This document shows, piece by piece, positions 19,736-29,159 of a DNA stretch of 64,000 nt. Both the position numbers and the translations under genes were made by a program. This DNA comes from Bacteroidota bacterium (GTDB lineage Bacteria > Bacteroidota > Bacteroidia > Bacteroidales > Cfx3-03). The DNA lies in the NCBI GenBank assembly GCA_013390605.1, contig JACAUB010000001.1:128077-192076 (forward strand). Reading direction: 5' to 3'. How positions within the stretch are numbered: the first letter of the stretch is position 1; each line of letters begins with the position of its first letter. The notes under the pieces were generated by a model, which had not been told where the DNA came from, did no database searches, and saw nothing but the letters and a program-made list of their open reading frames with translations.

Positions 19736-20707
19736 ATGTTAAGCAAACAACCTATTCCATGGGAGGATCGCCCAGCTGATTCAAAAGAGGTAATGTGGAG
19801 ATTTTCTAAAAATCCCATTATCGGAAGATATCATACAGCCATTTCAAACAGTATTTTTAATAGTGCCGTAGTTCCTTTCGAAGATGGTTATGCCGGTGTA
19901 TTTCGTTGTGATGATCGAAGCATACGGATGAATATTTTTGCAGGGTTTAGCAAAGATGGTATTAATTGGCAGATTGAAGAAACGCCCATTCAAATGGTTG
20001 CTGGGAATACCGATTTATTGGAGTCCGAATATAAATACGATCCCCGGGTTGTGTTTATTGAAGACCGCTATTGGGTAACCTGGTGTAATGGGTATCATGG
20101 GCCTACGATCGGAATTGCTTATACTTTCGATTTTAAGAAATTCTATCAGTGTGAGAATGCCTTTCTTCCGTTTAACCGTAATGGTGTTTTGTTCCCTAAA
20201 AAAATTAACGGCAAATATGTTATGTTAAGCCGTCCAAGCGATAATGGACATACTCCATTTGGCGATATCTATCTGAGCCAAAGCCCGGATATGAAGTACT
20301 GGGGGGAGCATCGGATAGTGATGAAGGTTACTCCCTTTCCTGAGAGTGCCTGGCAATGTACGAAAATAGGAGCGGGTCCGGTTCCTATTTTAACAAAAGA
20401 GGGGTGGCTATTATTTTATCATGGTGTTATCCATACGTGTAATGGATTCAGATATTCAATGGGGGCAGCTATTCTTGATGAGCATAATCCCGATATTGTT
20501 AAATATAGATCGCGACCCTATTTGTTAGCACCTGCTGCACCTTATGAGTTGATGGGCGATGTTCCAAATGTCGTTTTCCCTTGTGCCTCAGTTTATGATG
20601 ATGCGGGAAGAATTGCCATATATTATGGTGCTGCCGATACCGTTACAGGTTTAGCTTTTGGCTATATTGATGAAATCATTGATTTTGTTAAAAATAATTC
20701 GCTCTAG
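19736..20707 (+). CDS. GH130 family beta-mannoside phosphorylase-like protein
   Basis: A 323-aa five-bladed beta-propeller glycosidase of family GH130, enzymes that phosphorolyse beta-mannosides such as mannosyl-glucose or mannosyl-N-acetylglucosamine. Visible signatures: [91 protein letters not shown] and [15 protein letters not shown] at the end. No signal peptide, so cytoplasmic. It has no mannosidase, transporter or epimerase neighbour. Its stop overlaps the convergent anti-sigma gene by 4 bp. The exact disaccharide cannot be inferred from here. Confidence 0.85.
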   Translation: MLSKQPIPWEDRPADSKEVMWRFSKNPIIGRYHTAISNSIFNSAVVPFEDGYAGVFRCDDRSIRMNIFAGFSKDGINWQIEETPIQMVAGNTDLLESEYKYDPRVVFIEDRYWVTWCNGYHGPTIGIAYTFDFKKFYQCENAFLPFNRNGVLFPKKINGKYVMLSRPSDNGHTPFGDIYLSQSPDMKYWGEHRIVMKVTPFPESAWQCTKIGAGPVPILTKEGWLLFYHGVIHTCNGFRYSMGAAILDEHNPDIVKYRSRPYLLAPAAPYELMGDVPNVVFPCASVYDDAGRIAIYYGAADTVTGLAFGYIDEIIDFVKNNSL

Positions 20708-21870
20708 CGACCAAGCCGATTAAGGAATCTGGATATTCTACGATTTCCATCAGACAAGGCATAACCTGTTTTTGTTCCGGTGGAATCGTATTCCTCAGTG
20801 AGTGATAGATTTCTATCGGTAATCAGATTATAGCCTTTCAATCCAAGCCGTGCTATATCAGATAGTAATATTCTTCCATTGAGTAATCTGCCCGCTTCTG
20901 GATCTCTTGCTAGTGATCCGGCAGCTTGTGAAATACCTTGTGCAAGAGCATAGCCAAGCTTTCCATTAATAATTCTTCCATCCGAATTTAATGGTGCTGC
21001 ATCGGGATCAGGATTAAAATAGGCCGTTGAAGTTACACCATCAAAATCAGTACGTCGCTCTATTGATTGTGGTATTTGTTTTTGATTCAAGGCAAGATCT
21101 CCTGAATATCTTGTACTTAAAAGTGTGGTCGGTAGTTGTGCCTGGATGCGATTACTTATTGTTGGAGCGGCCTGATTCTTGTCAAGGGCTGCTAACATAG
21201 AATTAGTATGAGGAACACTATTTATAGTTGGTCTGTTGTCGTCCACATTGCTTATCGTACTCTTAGTATCCTTTTTTGTAGTATTTGGGCCCGCTACTGT
21301 TTGAGCTATTTTCTGTTGGGTTGTAGATGATGTAGGTTGACTAATATATTGTAGATAGACGGTAGAAAAAAGAAGTACAGAAGCTGCTATAGCAGAGATA
21401 GTAAGAATTCTTTTAACGTTAGGTAAGAGAATAGTTCTTCTTTTCAACTTTGATTTAAAAGGATATACTATTTCGAGATCTGGCTTGATGAAAGTGTTTC
21501 CAAATAGCTCGAATTCTTTGATAAAAGATGGATTCTCCTTTAGAAAATTGGCCAGTACAATTTTCTCGGGATCAATTAAATCGTTTTCATAGAAACGAAT
21601 AAAATATTCCTCACAGTTTTTAAGTGTAATAATGATTTTATTTTCTGATATTTTCAAAGATAATAAGTCGTTTTTTTTGAGTGCAGACTTACCTAAAAAA
21701 CTTATAGATTGATCAGGTTCCAGTTTAATCAAATCATTATCCTCGATAAGATCTTTAAGATCAGGATTATTTTCAACAAAGATCAACAACTCAGCTGTTT
21801 CTTCAGCCGGGAGGTTGCCTTCCAGATAATCCAGAAAGTATATCTCGTAATTGTCTCTGTCGATTTTCAT
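20704..21870 (-). CDS. membrane-anchored anti-sigma-like protein
   Basis: A 388-aa single-pass protein encoded 42 bp downstream of an ECF sigma gene. The N-terminal [29 protein letters not shown] matches the short helical sigma-binding domain often seen in Bacteroidota anti-sigma factors. One membrane helix at about 154-174 ([20 protein letters not shown]) separates ~150 cytoplasmic residues from a low-complexity Ser/Thr/Gln periplasmic part. The C-terminus has a basic end. The family is not recognised by name; the anti-sigma role is inferred from gene order and topology. It would hold the sigma factor at the inner membrane until an envelope signal arrives. Confidence 0.65.
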   Translation of the reverse strand: MKIDRDNYEIYFLDYLEGNLPAEETAELLIFVENNPDLKDLIEDNDLIKLEPDQSISFLGKSALKKNDLLSLKISENKIIITLKNCEEYFIRFYENDLIDPEKIVLANFLKENPSFIKEFELFGNTFIKPDLEIVYPFKSKLKRRTILLPNVKRILTISAIAASVLLFSTVYLQYISQPTSSTTQQKIAQTVAGPNTTKKDTKSTISNVDDNRPTINSVPHTNSMLAALDKNQAAPTISNRIQAQLPTTLLSTRYSGDLALNQKQIPQSIERRTDFDGVTSTAYFNPDPDAAPLNSDGRIINGKLGYALAQGISQAAGSLARDPEAGRLLNGRILLSDIARLGLKGYNLITDRNLSLTEEYDSTGTKTGYALSDGNRRISRFLNRLGR

Positions 21871-21912
21871 GATTCCTTAAATTCTTTGTCGCTTATTGTT
21901 TTGCACTTAATA

Positions 21913-22398
21913 TTAAATTACACTGTCGAGATTTTTAATATAACTCTTTAAAAACGACCGTGCCCTAAAGATGTAAACTTTAACCTGAGATTCATTCAGA
22001 TTTGTCATCTGTCCAATTTCATCGTAGGGATATCCTTCATAATCGCGAAGCATCAATACTGAACGTTGAATAGGTGGTAGCTTTCCTATTGCTTCATCAA
22101 GTATCTCTTTTAAATCGGAATAACCATTTTCAACAGTTTCTCGGTCGTGTTTGTAATCGTCGAATACCGTTATCCTTTGATCTTTCCGAATGGTATCAAT
22201 CAGTGTGTGATAGGCAGTAGTGAACAGATACGAACGAGCCTTGTCAACAGGAATCTCTTTTACTTTTTCCCACATTTTAGTAAAAGAATCTTGTACAACA
22301 TCGCTCGCTTTATCCTGATCCTTAATGTTCTTAAGGATGAAGCGATAAACTGCATCTGAGTGCTGGTCTACACATTGGTTAAACTCTGCGGTAGTCAT
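21913..22398 (-). CDS. ECF RNA polymerase sigma factor
   Basis: A 161-aa sigma-70 family protein with only regions 2 and 4. Region 2 is YRFILKNIKDQDKASDVVQDSFTKMWEKV, and region 4 is LPPIQRSVLMLRDYEGYPYDEIGQ, ending in a helix-turn-helix (LNESQVKVYIFRARSFLK). Together these define an extracytoplasmic-function sigma factor. It is followed by a candidate anti-sigma gene, and preceded by a promoter of ECF type (22434-22463), which suggests autoregulation. The same promoter lies before the DUF2807 gene 3 kb away. Confidence 0.93.
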   Translation of the reverse strand: MTTAEFNQCVDQHSDAVYRFILKNIKDQDKASDVVQDSFTKMWEKVKEIPVDKARSYLFTTAYHTLIDTIRKDQRITVFDDYKHDRETVENGYSDLKEILDEAIGKLPPIQRSVLMLRDYEGYPYDEIGQMTNLNESQVKVYIFRARSFLKSYIKNLDSVI

Positions 22399-22433
22399 CA
22401 GTAGATTTGCTAGTTATGTTTGCGATTTTATTA

Positions 22434-22463
22434 GTGTGACGGATAACAAACCATAAAGTTACA
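22434..22463 (-). promoter_or_regulatory. ECF-type autoregulatory promoter of the sigma operon
   Basis: On the minus strand TGTAAC, 16 bp, CGTCACAC, about 36 bp upstream of the sigma start codon. The 10-mer TCCGTCACAC is identical to that before the DUF2807 gene. Confidence 0.7.
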
Positions 22464-22510
22464 ACACGATTCAAATATAATTCTTTTTTATTTTGAGAAT
22501 AGCTGAATAG

Positions 22511-22544
22511 AAAAGGGCCCGAAAACATTGTCTTCGGGCCCTTT
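22511..22544 (-). terminator. terminator of lepA
   Basis: GGGCCCGAA, nine-base loop, TTCGGGCCC with A and T runs outside; it follows the lepA stop by about 40 bp on the minus strand. Confidence 0.88.
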
Positions 22545-22585
22545 TGAATCATGATTGATAATGAACGCTACATTGTGTTCTCAGT

Positions 22586-24373
22586 TTAATCCAATTTTAG
22601 TACAGCAAGGAAGGCCGTTTGAGGAACATCAATATTGCCTACCTGGCGCATACGTTTCTTTCCTTCTTTCTGTTTCTCCAGCAGTTTACGTTTACGTGTG
22701 ATATCACCACCATAACATTTCGCAGTAACATCTTTTCTGACAGCTTTAATTGTTTCGCGGGCAATAATTTTTGCACCTAAAGCTGCCTGAATAGCAATTT
22801 CAAACTGTTGTCTTGGTATAAGTTCTTTTAGTTTTGAGCACATCCTTTTTCCAAAATCGTAGGCATGACTTCGGTGGATAAGCGTCGATAGTGCATCTAC
22901 GGAATCGCCGTTTAATAAGATGTCAAGCTTTACCAGATCTGCATCTCTGTATCCTATAATATGGTAGTCGAATGAAGCATATCCCTTTGAAATACTTTTT
23001 AGTTTATCGTAAAAGTCGAATATAATTTCGCCCAGCGGTAACTCAAAAGTTAATTCGACTCTATCTGAAGTGAGATAAACCTGATTTTTTAAGATACCCC
23101 GTTTATCAATACAGAGGGTCATAAGTGCTCCGGTATATTCTGATTTTGAAATCACTTGAGCCAAAACAAACGGTTCCTCAATACGGTCGATTTGTGTTAT
23201 CTCAGGTAACCCTGTAGGGTTATGAACTTCGATTAAGCCTCCTTTGGTAGTATAGCACTTAAATGAAACGTTGGGAACCGTTGAAATAACCCCCATATTG
23301 AATTCGCGATCCAGTCGTTCTTGGATGATTTCCATGTGTAACAATCCAAGAAATCCGCAACGGAAGCCAAATCCTAATGCAACTGACGACTCGGGCTCAA
23401 AAACAAGAGATGCATCATTTAGCTGAAGTTTTTCTAACGATGCACGCAATTCTTCATAATCTTCTGCATTCAGTGGATAGATACCGGCATAAACCATGGG
23501 CTTAACATTACTGAAGCCCTCTATTGCTTTGAGACAAGGATTTTTAACATGGGTAATGGTATCACCCACTTTAACCTCGCGTGATGTTTTAATCCCTGAG
23601 ATGATATATCCTACATCGCCTGCATACAAGGTAGTTGCAGGTTGTTGTGTTAAACGCAGAATCCCAATTTCATCAGCATTATACTCTTTTCCGGTATTTA
23701 CAAATTTGACAAGATCACCCTTACTAATTTGTCCGTTAAAGATTCTGAAATAGGCAATGATTCCTCTAAAGCTATTAAATACTGAGTCAAAAATCAGCGC
23801 CTGCAGTGGTGCGTTAATATCTCCTGTTGGAGCAGGTATTCTTCTAATAATAGCTTCCAGTATCTCTTCAATACCCATTCCGGTTTTACCACTGGCAGGG
23901 ATTATTTCTGAAGGATCGCAACCCAGAAGTTCCACAATTTGATCTTCTACCTCAAGCGGCATTGCACTATCCATGTCCATCTTATTCATAATCGGAATAA
24001 TGGTTAGATCGTGTTCTAATGCAAGGTAGAGATTGGAAATGGTTTGTGCCTGAATCCCCTGAGTGGCATCAATAATCAATAGTGCACCTTCGCAGGCAGC
24101 TATTGAGCGCGACACCTCGTACGAGAAGTCAACATGGCCGGGGGTGTCGATGAGGTTCAACACATATTTTTCACCCTCAAACGGGTAATCCATTTGTATA
24201 GCGTGGCTTTTAATGGTTATACCACGTTCACGTTCAATGTCCATATCGTCGAGCACCTGGGCCTGAGAATCACGTTCAGAAACAGTGCCGGTAAATCCCA
24301 ACAAACGATCAGCCAAGGTACTTTTGCCATGGTCGATATGAGCTATGATACAAAAATTTCTAATATTCTTCAT
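22586..24373 (-). CDS. lepA: translation elongation factor 4
   Basis: A 595-aa GTPase (EF-4/LepA) that acts on ribosomes during elongation or initiation stress. [25 protein letters not shown] includes the P-loop; [14 protein letters not shown] and NKMDMD are G3 and G4; the C-terminal LepA-specific domain ends [21 protein letters not shown]...[15 protein letters not shown]. The reading frame is open to a TTG at 24382, but that TTG is part of the promoter TATTTTTG; the ATG at 24373 matches the family start. The promoter-to-ATG gap is only six bases, so the mRNA may be leaderless. Confidence 0.96.
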   Translation of the reverse strand: MKNIRNFCIIAHIDHGKSTLADRLLGFTGTVSERDSQAQVLDDMDIERERGITIKSHAIQMDYPFEGEKYVLNLIDTPGHVDFSYEVSRSIAACEGALLIIDATQGIQAQTISNLYLALEHDLTIIPIMNKMDMDSAMPLEVEDQIVELLGCDPSEIIPASGKTGMGIEEILEAIIRRIPAPTGDINAPLQALIFDSVFNSFRGIIAYFRIFNGQISKGDLVKFVNTGKEYNADEIGILRLTQQPATTLYAGDVGYIISGIKTSREVKVGDTITHVKNPCLKAIEGFSNVKPMVYAGIYPLNAEDYEELRASLEKLQLNDASLVFEPESSVALGFGFRCGFLGLLHMEIIQERLDREFNMGVISTVPNVSFKCYTTKGGLIEVHNPTGLPEITQIDRIEEPFVLAQVISKSEYTGALMTLCIDKRGILKNQVYLTSDRVELTFELPLGEIIFDFYDKLKSISKGYASFDYHIIGYRDADLVKLDILLNGDSVDALSTLIHRSHAYDFGKRMCSKLKELIPRQQFEIAIQAALGAKIIARETIKAVRKDVTAKCYGGDITRKRKLLEKQKEGKKRMRQVGNIDVPQTAFLAVLKLD

Positions 24374-24379
24374 CAAGTG

Positions 24380-24387
24380 CAAAAATA
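24380..24387 (-). promoter_or_regulatory. TAnnTTTG promoter of lepA
   Basis: The minus strand reads TATTTTTG; six bases separate it from the ATG. Confidence 0.6.
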
Positions 24388-24574
24388 ATAAAAAAATGAA
24401 GTCGTTTTACTTGCAAAAAGAGAGTCGGATGTTATTCATTGATGACCGAACAACAAAAATAATAAAATGGCTAGCGCTACGAAAATAGGGCCAAAAGATT
24501 TATTATTGAGTTTAATACATGTATTTCAAATTACTTTTTAATGTTTTTCAATTAACAAAGAAAAAAATTATACG

Positions 24575-24582
24575 TATCTTTG
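24575..24582 (+). promoter_or_regulatory. TAnnTTTG promoter of gap
   Basis: TATCTTTGC, an exact match, about 146 bp ahead of the ATG at 24729. Confidence 0.6.
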
Positions 24583-24716
24583 CAATTGAAATAAAAGCAG
24601 TTTAAAAAGGAAAATAATTCATCCTATTCTTTTCTAATTTGCTTCGTTTAATCTGCTCACAAGGGTATCAAAATTGAGTGAGTATAAGTAAGAAGATATA
24701 TTACAGTTTATTTTAA

Positions 24717-25733
<1,017 letters not shown>

Positions 25734-25755
25734 TTCATAAGCTTCATATAATTTT

Positions 25756-25791
25756 AAAAGGGACTGTCAGTTTTGGCGGTCCCTTTTTTTA
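25756..25791 (+). terminator. terminator of gap
   Basis: AAAGGGACTG ... CGGTCCCTTTTTTT, a seven-pair stem with one G-T pair and a T-run, 25 bp after the gap stop. Confidence 0.88.
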
Positions 25792-25980
25792 TTTTACCAT
25801 GCTTCGCATGAGTGTTAATCAGGGTTCATTCCTATTTATTTTTTTAAAAAAGAGTTAGTTCATTTTTCTAAAGAAAGAACAAACAGATTGATTGTTTTAC
25901 CACGAACAACTTAAATTAGTTCAAATACGCTTATAAAACTATTCTTATCAGTAGCGTTTATATAGGCAATCTATAGGGGC

Positions 25981-26066
25981 TCTGTACGGGTACTCTACCC
26001 CCTAGGGGTACATTACCCATACAGAACGGGTACAGAACGGGTAGAGAAGGGGTACAGATCCCCCTT
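25981..26066. repeat. GC-rich interleaved repeats and palindromes
   Basis: In an AT-rich setting this 86-bp patch holds three copies of ACGGGTA, a direct repeat of ACAGAACGGGTA, a central ACCCCCTAGGGGT palindrome, and outer arms TCTGTAC-N5-CTCTACCC (25981-26000) and GGGTAGAG-N5-GTACAGA (26039-26058) that can pair. AGGGG/CCCCCT at 26048-26066 forms another small hairpin. Nature unknown. Confidence 0.6.
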
Positions 26067-26120
26067 GTCATAAGGGCGTTTTCAAATAATTATGTCGTTA
26101 GTGTAAAGGGAAAAAATTAG

Positions 26121-26303
26121 TTGGAAAGAATGGAAGAGGTTTCATTGCGGATCACAGATTCGCAATTGAGGGGTCTAGCTTACAAATTGGTTCCAGCAGA
26201 GATGATAGTTGATGATTCAAAATCGGGATTTGTTGCTATAATAGACGTCAAATCGACTGGAGTTGACTTGTCAGATATCGGCTCCAGTCGATTTATTTTA
26301 TAG
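26121..26303 (+). CDS. doubtful 60-aa open reading frame
   Basis: A 60-codon frame with no recognised family, no clear ribosome binding site and no TAnnTTTG promoter. Its 3' third is built on a 13-bp inverted repeat. The peptide (ending VKSTGVDLSDIGSSRFIL) looks mildly protein-like. It is more likely chance than a gene. Confidence 0.15.
   Translation: MERMEEVSLRITDSQLRGLAYKLVPAEMIVDDSKSGFVAIIDVKSTGVDLSDIGSSRFIL
26250..26294. repeat. 13-bp perfect inverted repeat
   Basis: AAATCGACTGGAG, 19-base spacer, CTCCAGTCGATTT, followed by ATTTTATAG on the plus strand. It lies about 70 bp beyond the end of the T9SS substrate gene and may terminate transcription there. Confidence 0.55.
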
Positions 26304-26362
26304 TCTGCATTCTTTTACAAAAGAGTCAAAGAAATAGATGATTTTTTGGACCGGCAGCTCCG

Positions 26363-29017
26363 TTATCGCAATAAATGGATGGCGCCTTTAAGAACTCTTT
26401 TTTCAATCTTACCGCTCGTTCCGGGTTCAAATACTTCACAGGTATAAAAATAGACACCTTCAGCACAATCTTGTTTTGTTCCTTTCGACTTTCCATCCCA
26501 ATTTATAGAAGGATCGGTAGTTGAGAAAACAAGTTCGCCCCAGCGATTAAAGATCCGTATGTTTATTTTCTCTACTGACGAATATCCCGGATAAGGTCTG
26601 AATTTATCGTTGTGTTCATCTCCATTAGGCGTAAAGGCATTTGGAAGTCTGTATTTAGGGCAGCCATTGGGATCGGCACACACAATGTTGCTTTTAGGGC
26701 TTTCGACTCCTTTATCGTTAACAGAAATCACCGTATAACATCCAACTATGCCATCCTTCGGTGCATGCATAATTACAGTGTCGGTTGCCGAAAGTGTTGA
26801 ATCAACTCTTGCAAATTGATCGGTAGATTGTAACGCATAAAAGAGTACATATTTTTTAGCAGTCTTGCTGCCGCATGTACGGTTAGGATTGTTCCAAGTC
26901 AACTTGCTCTTTCCTTCTGCACAAATTGTTTCAATATTCAAAACCGGAGGGCATGGAATAAGATTATCTGTTGGAATTGCACAAGCCTCTTGTGAGAAGT
27001 TAATGAGGGGATCTATGATACCAGAGGTTCCATAAGTACCCAATGCTTTTACAACATAACAATAGTTCTGACCATTAACACGATTAGGATCTGTATATGT
27101 TGGAGTAGTCGATAAGCCAATAGAGTCGAGAACTGCTGTAGTTAAGTTGCGACGATAAATAATGTATTTAACGTTATTCCAGGGTACTATTGCCTGCATC
27201 GTTAATATAAGCTGTTTATCGCCAGGTGTTACATTTAATCTTACGGATGAAGCGGTTTCGCTATAGCCTACACTGAACCGGTTGCCGGGTGTATTATTGA
27301 TGAATTCAATCCGATAACTTACGCCATTTGATGAAGTCGGAGCCTTTAAATCAATTAACGTAGTATCATTGATCGTGGCTGTAGAATCAATCATCGTAAA
27401 TGAATTACCTGTCATATCATTTGAACGATAAATACGATATTTATATGGGCCAGGAGTTATAGTGGTATTCAGTTCAGTTGGTTTCGACCAGGCAATAAAA
27501 ACTTTTCCTTGAACAGCCGTAGTTTGAATACTAACATTGGTAATTACCGGTAAGTCCTTCTTTAAAGCTGCGCATGTTTCAATTGAAGGGTAGCTTTCTG
27601 CTCCATCCGGGAATATTGCTGTGATTAAATAGCAATAGGTTAGTCCGTGGGCAAGCCCTTTTCCTTTATTATCATCTGTGAAAGTTGTTATTCCGATACC
27701 TTGCGTTGTTCCGATTAATTCAAATCCCGCTCCGGCGGGGACACCTTGTGTACAGACATCGGGAGTATATCCTGAATGGCCTGTTCGTCTATAAATGTTG
27801 TATCCTGAGGCGGTAGGGCAGATAGACTGATCCCAACTTACTCTGATATTTCGCCCTATCGCAACCGACAGTGGGTTTTGTGGAGGTGGAGCAATAACAG
27901 AAATGAAATTAGATTTTATATCGGTTAATGCTGTTGTTTGTCCATCAGAAACCTTATAATATACCTGATATGGTCGCTTTTGAATGGGACTTAAACCTGT
28001 CTTCCATGTAAAAGTTCCTGTTGCACTACCTGCGAGTTGAACAGTTTGAACAAAAGTAGCAGGACTGGTTTGTAAGGTTAAGGGCGATCCGGTAGCCGTT
28101 AAAATAAGTTTAAAAGGGTCAGTATCATGAGCCGTTACATTATACGCTAATGCATTGCCCGCCATTACACAATAATCGGGAACAGGATCAATGCTAGGAG
28201 CTTTATTTGTGCATGGGGTAATTGTCACCTGCATATCGCGGGTAACATATGCAATCCTTACACCATTTCGCCACTTTTCAATCAGAAAAGCAAAATTATA
28301 TTCACCTTGTAGTGTAGGTTTGTCCCATGTAATATCACCTGTTTTAGAATCGATTATAAATGTTCCGGGATGATCGGGATCAACCTCACTGGGATATTTA
28401 AATCCTGTGATATTAACACCTCCTGTTGTTCTACAAATCACTAACTTATAGGAGAGACTATCTCCATCCGGGTCGTAGGCTCCTGCATTATGCCTGAAAA
28501 TATTATTTATGCAACCGTTATCAATAGGCGGTAATTGTAACTGGGGCGAGTTTATTGGACCTAAAAATGGATTGATGGTCAATAGTGTTTCTATGTATAA
28601 TGGAATCTCTACTGAGTTGGGGATATTTAATATTCCATAATTTCGGTTAGGGTCAGTTAAAGAAATTTTAAATGAACCCTGGCCTGCAAAGACGTGAACT
28701 TTTTTATAGATATTTCTCTTAATATCTGTAGCTACAATTTCACCAAGGTGATTACAGAATATGCCTGCCGGACTAATTCCGGAAGATCCGTTTATTCGAT
28801 AAACAGTATCTTTGGTCCCATCTCCGAAATCAATTTCCAAGACGTTTCTATCGGCTTGACTTGGAGCATAAGAGTACGTTACAACAGTTACTTCATATGT
28901 GAAGTTGCCTTTGCCCGGAACAAGGCGATAAGTGATTTCACCCGCACGCTGATGAGTGGCAAAAACATTAGCCCATAATACCAGGGCAAATAGAAATAGC
29001 AGATTCTTTTTCATCAT
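26363..29017 (-). CDS. large T9SS-secreted protein with gliding-motility-type C-terminal domain
   Basis: About 884 aa from the ATG at 29017 (MMKKNLLFLFALVLWANVFA signal peptide). The C-terminal ~90 residues are the type B, CHU_C-like sorting domain: RLPNAFTPNGDEHNDKFRP, INIRIFNRWGELVF, WDGKSKG and GVYFYTCEV, which directs export by the type IX secretion system. Between lie an N-terminal domain with FEVTVVTYS-like and DPDGDSLSYKL cadherin/PKD-like segments, then about four fibronectin III-like repeats (for example VSWDQSICPTASGYNIYRR, IAWSKPTELNT, LTWNNPNRT) from about residue 395 to 790. Likely a cell-surface or released adhesion protein. No T9SS machinery gene is in the window. Function beyond sorting is unknown. 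Confidence 0.85.
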   Translation of the reverse strand: MMKKNLLFLFALVLWANVFATHQRAGEITYRLVPGKGNFTYEVTVVTYSYAPSQADRNVLEIDFGDGTKDTVYRINGSSGISPAGIFCNHLGEIVATDIKRNIYKKVHVFAGQGSFKISLTDPNRNYGILNIPNSVEIPLYIETLLTINPFLGPINSPQLQLPPIDNGCINNIFRHNAGAYDPDGDSLSYKLVICRTTGGVNITGFKYPSEVDPDHPGTFIIDSKTGDITWDKPTLQGEYNFAFLIEKWRNGVRIAYVTRDMQVTITPCTNKAPSIDPVPDYCVMAGNALAYNVTAHDTDPFKLILTATGSPLTLQTSPATFVQTVQLAGSATGTFTWKTGLSPIQKRPYQVYYKVSDGQTTALTDIKSNFISVIAPPPQNPLSVAIGRNIRVSWDQSICPTASGYNIYRRTGHSGYTPDVCTQGVPAGAGFELIGTTQGIGITTFTDDNKGKGLAHGLTYCYLITAIFPDGAESYPSIETCAALKKDLPVITNVSIQTTAVQGKVFIAWSKPTELNTTITPGPYKYRIYRSNDMTGNSFTMIDSTATINDTTLIDLKAPTSSNGVSYRIEFINNTPGNRFSVGYSETASSVRLNVTPGDKQLILTMQAIVPWNNVKYIIYRRNLTTAVLDSIGLSTTPTYTDPNRVNGQNYCYVVKALGTYGTSGIIDPLINFSQEACAIPTDNLIPCPPVLNIETICAEGKSKLTWNNPNRTCGSKTAKKYVLFYALQSTDQFARVDSTLSATDTVIMHAPKDGIVGCYTVISVNDKGVESPKSNIVCADPNGCPKYRLPNAFTPNGDEHNDKFRPYPGYSSVEKINIRIFNRWGELVFSTTDPSINWDGKSKGTKQDCAEGVYFYTCEVFEPGTSGKIEKRVLKGAIHLLR

Positions 29018-29116
29018 GCATCCATTCTTTGGATTCAACAAAAATAATCAAATTTCTACGGAATACTAATGTTAAGTGTAGAGTAAAACGAATGCAAATC
29101 GTTGTTAAATTTTGAT

Positions 29117-29124
29117 TAATTTTG
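29117..29124 (+). promoter_or_regulatory. TAnnTTTG promoter of spoT
   Basis: TAATTTTG; the longest possible frame begins at a TTG inside or just before this site, supporting the ATG at 29160 instead. Confidence 0.6.
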
Positions 29125-29159
29125 TCAGACTTGCGCGATACCAAAACTTACCCAGGATT

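Larger units (their letters stand above)
25734..26362. other. long intergenic region with GC-rich palindromic patch
   Basis: A 629-bp gap between gap and the convergent T9SS substrate gene. It contains the gap terminator, the palindromic patch at 25981-26066, one doubtful small frame and an inverted repeat at 26250-26294. No recognised gene. Confidence 0.6.

Noticed and set aside
25981..26066. CRISPR array
   Set aside because: Repeats are too short and irregular, with no constant spacer length and no cas genes.
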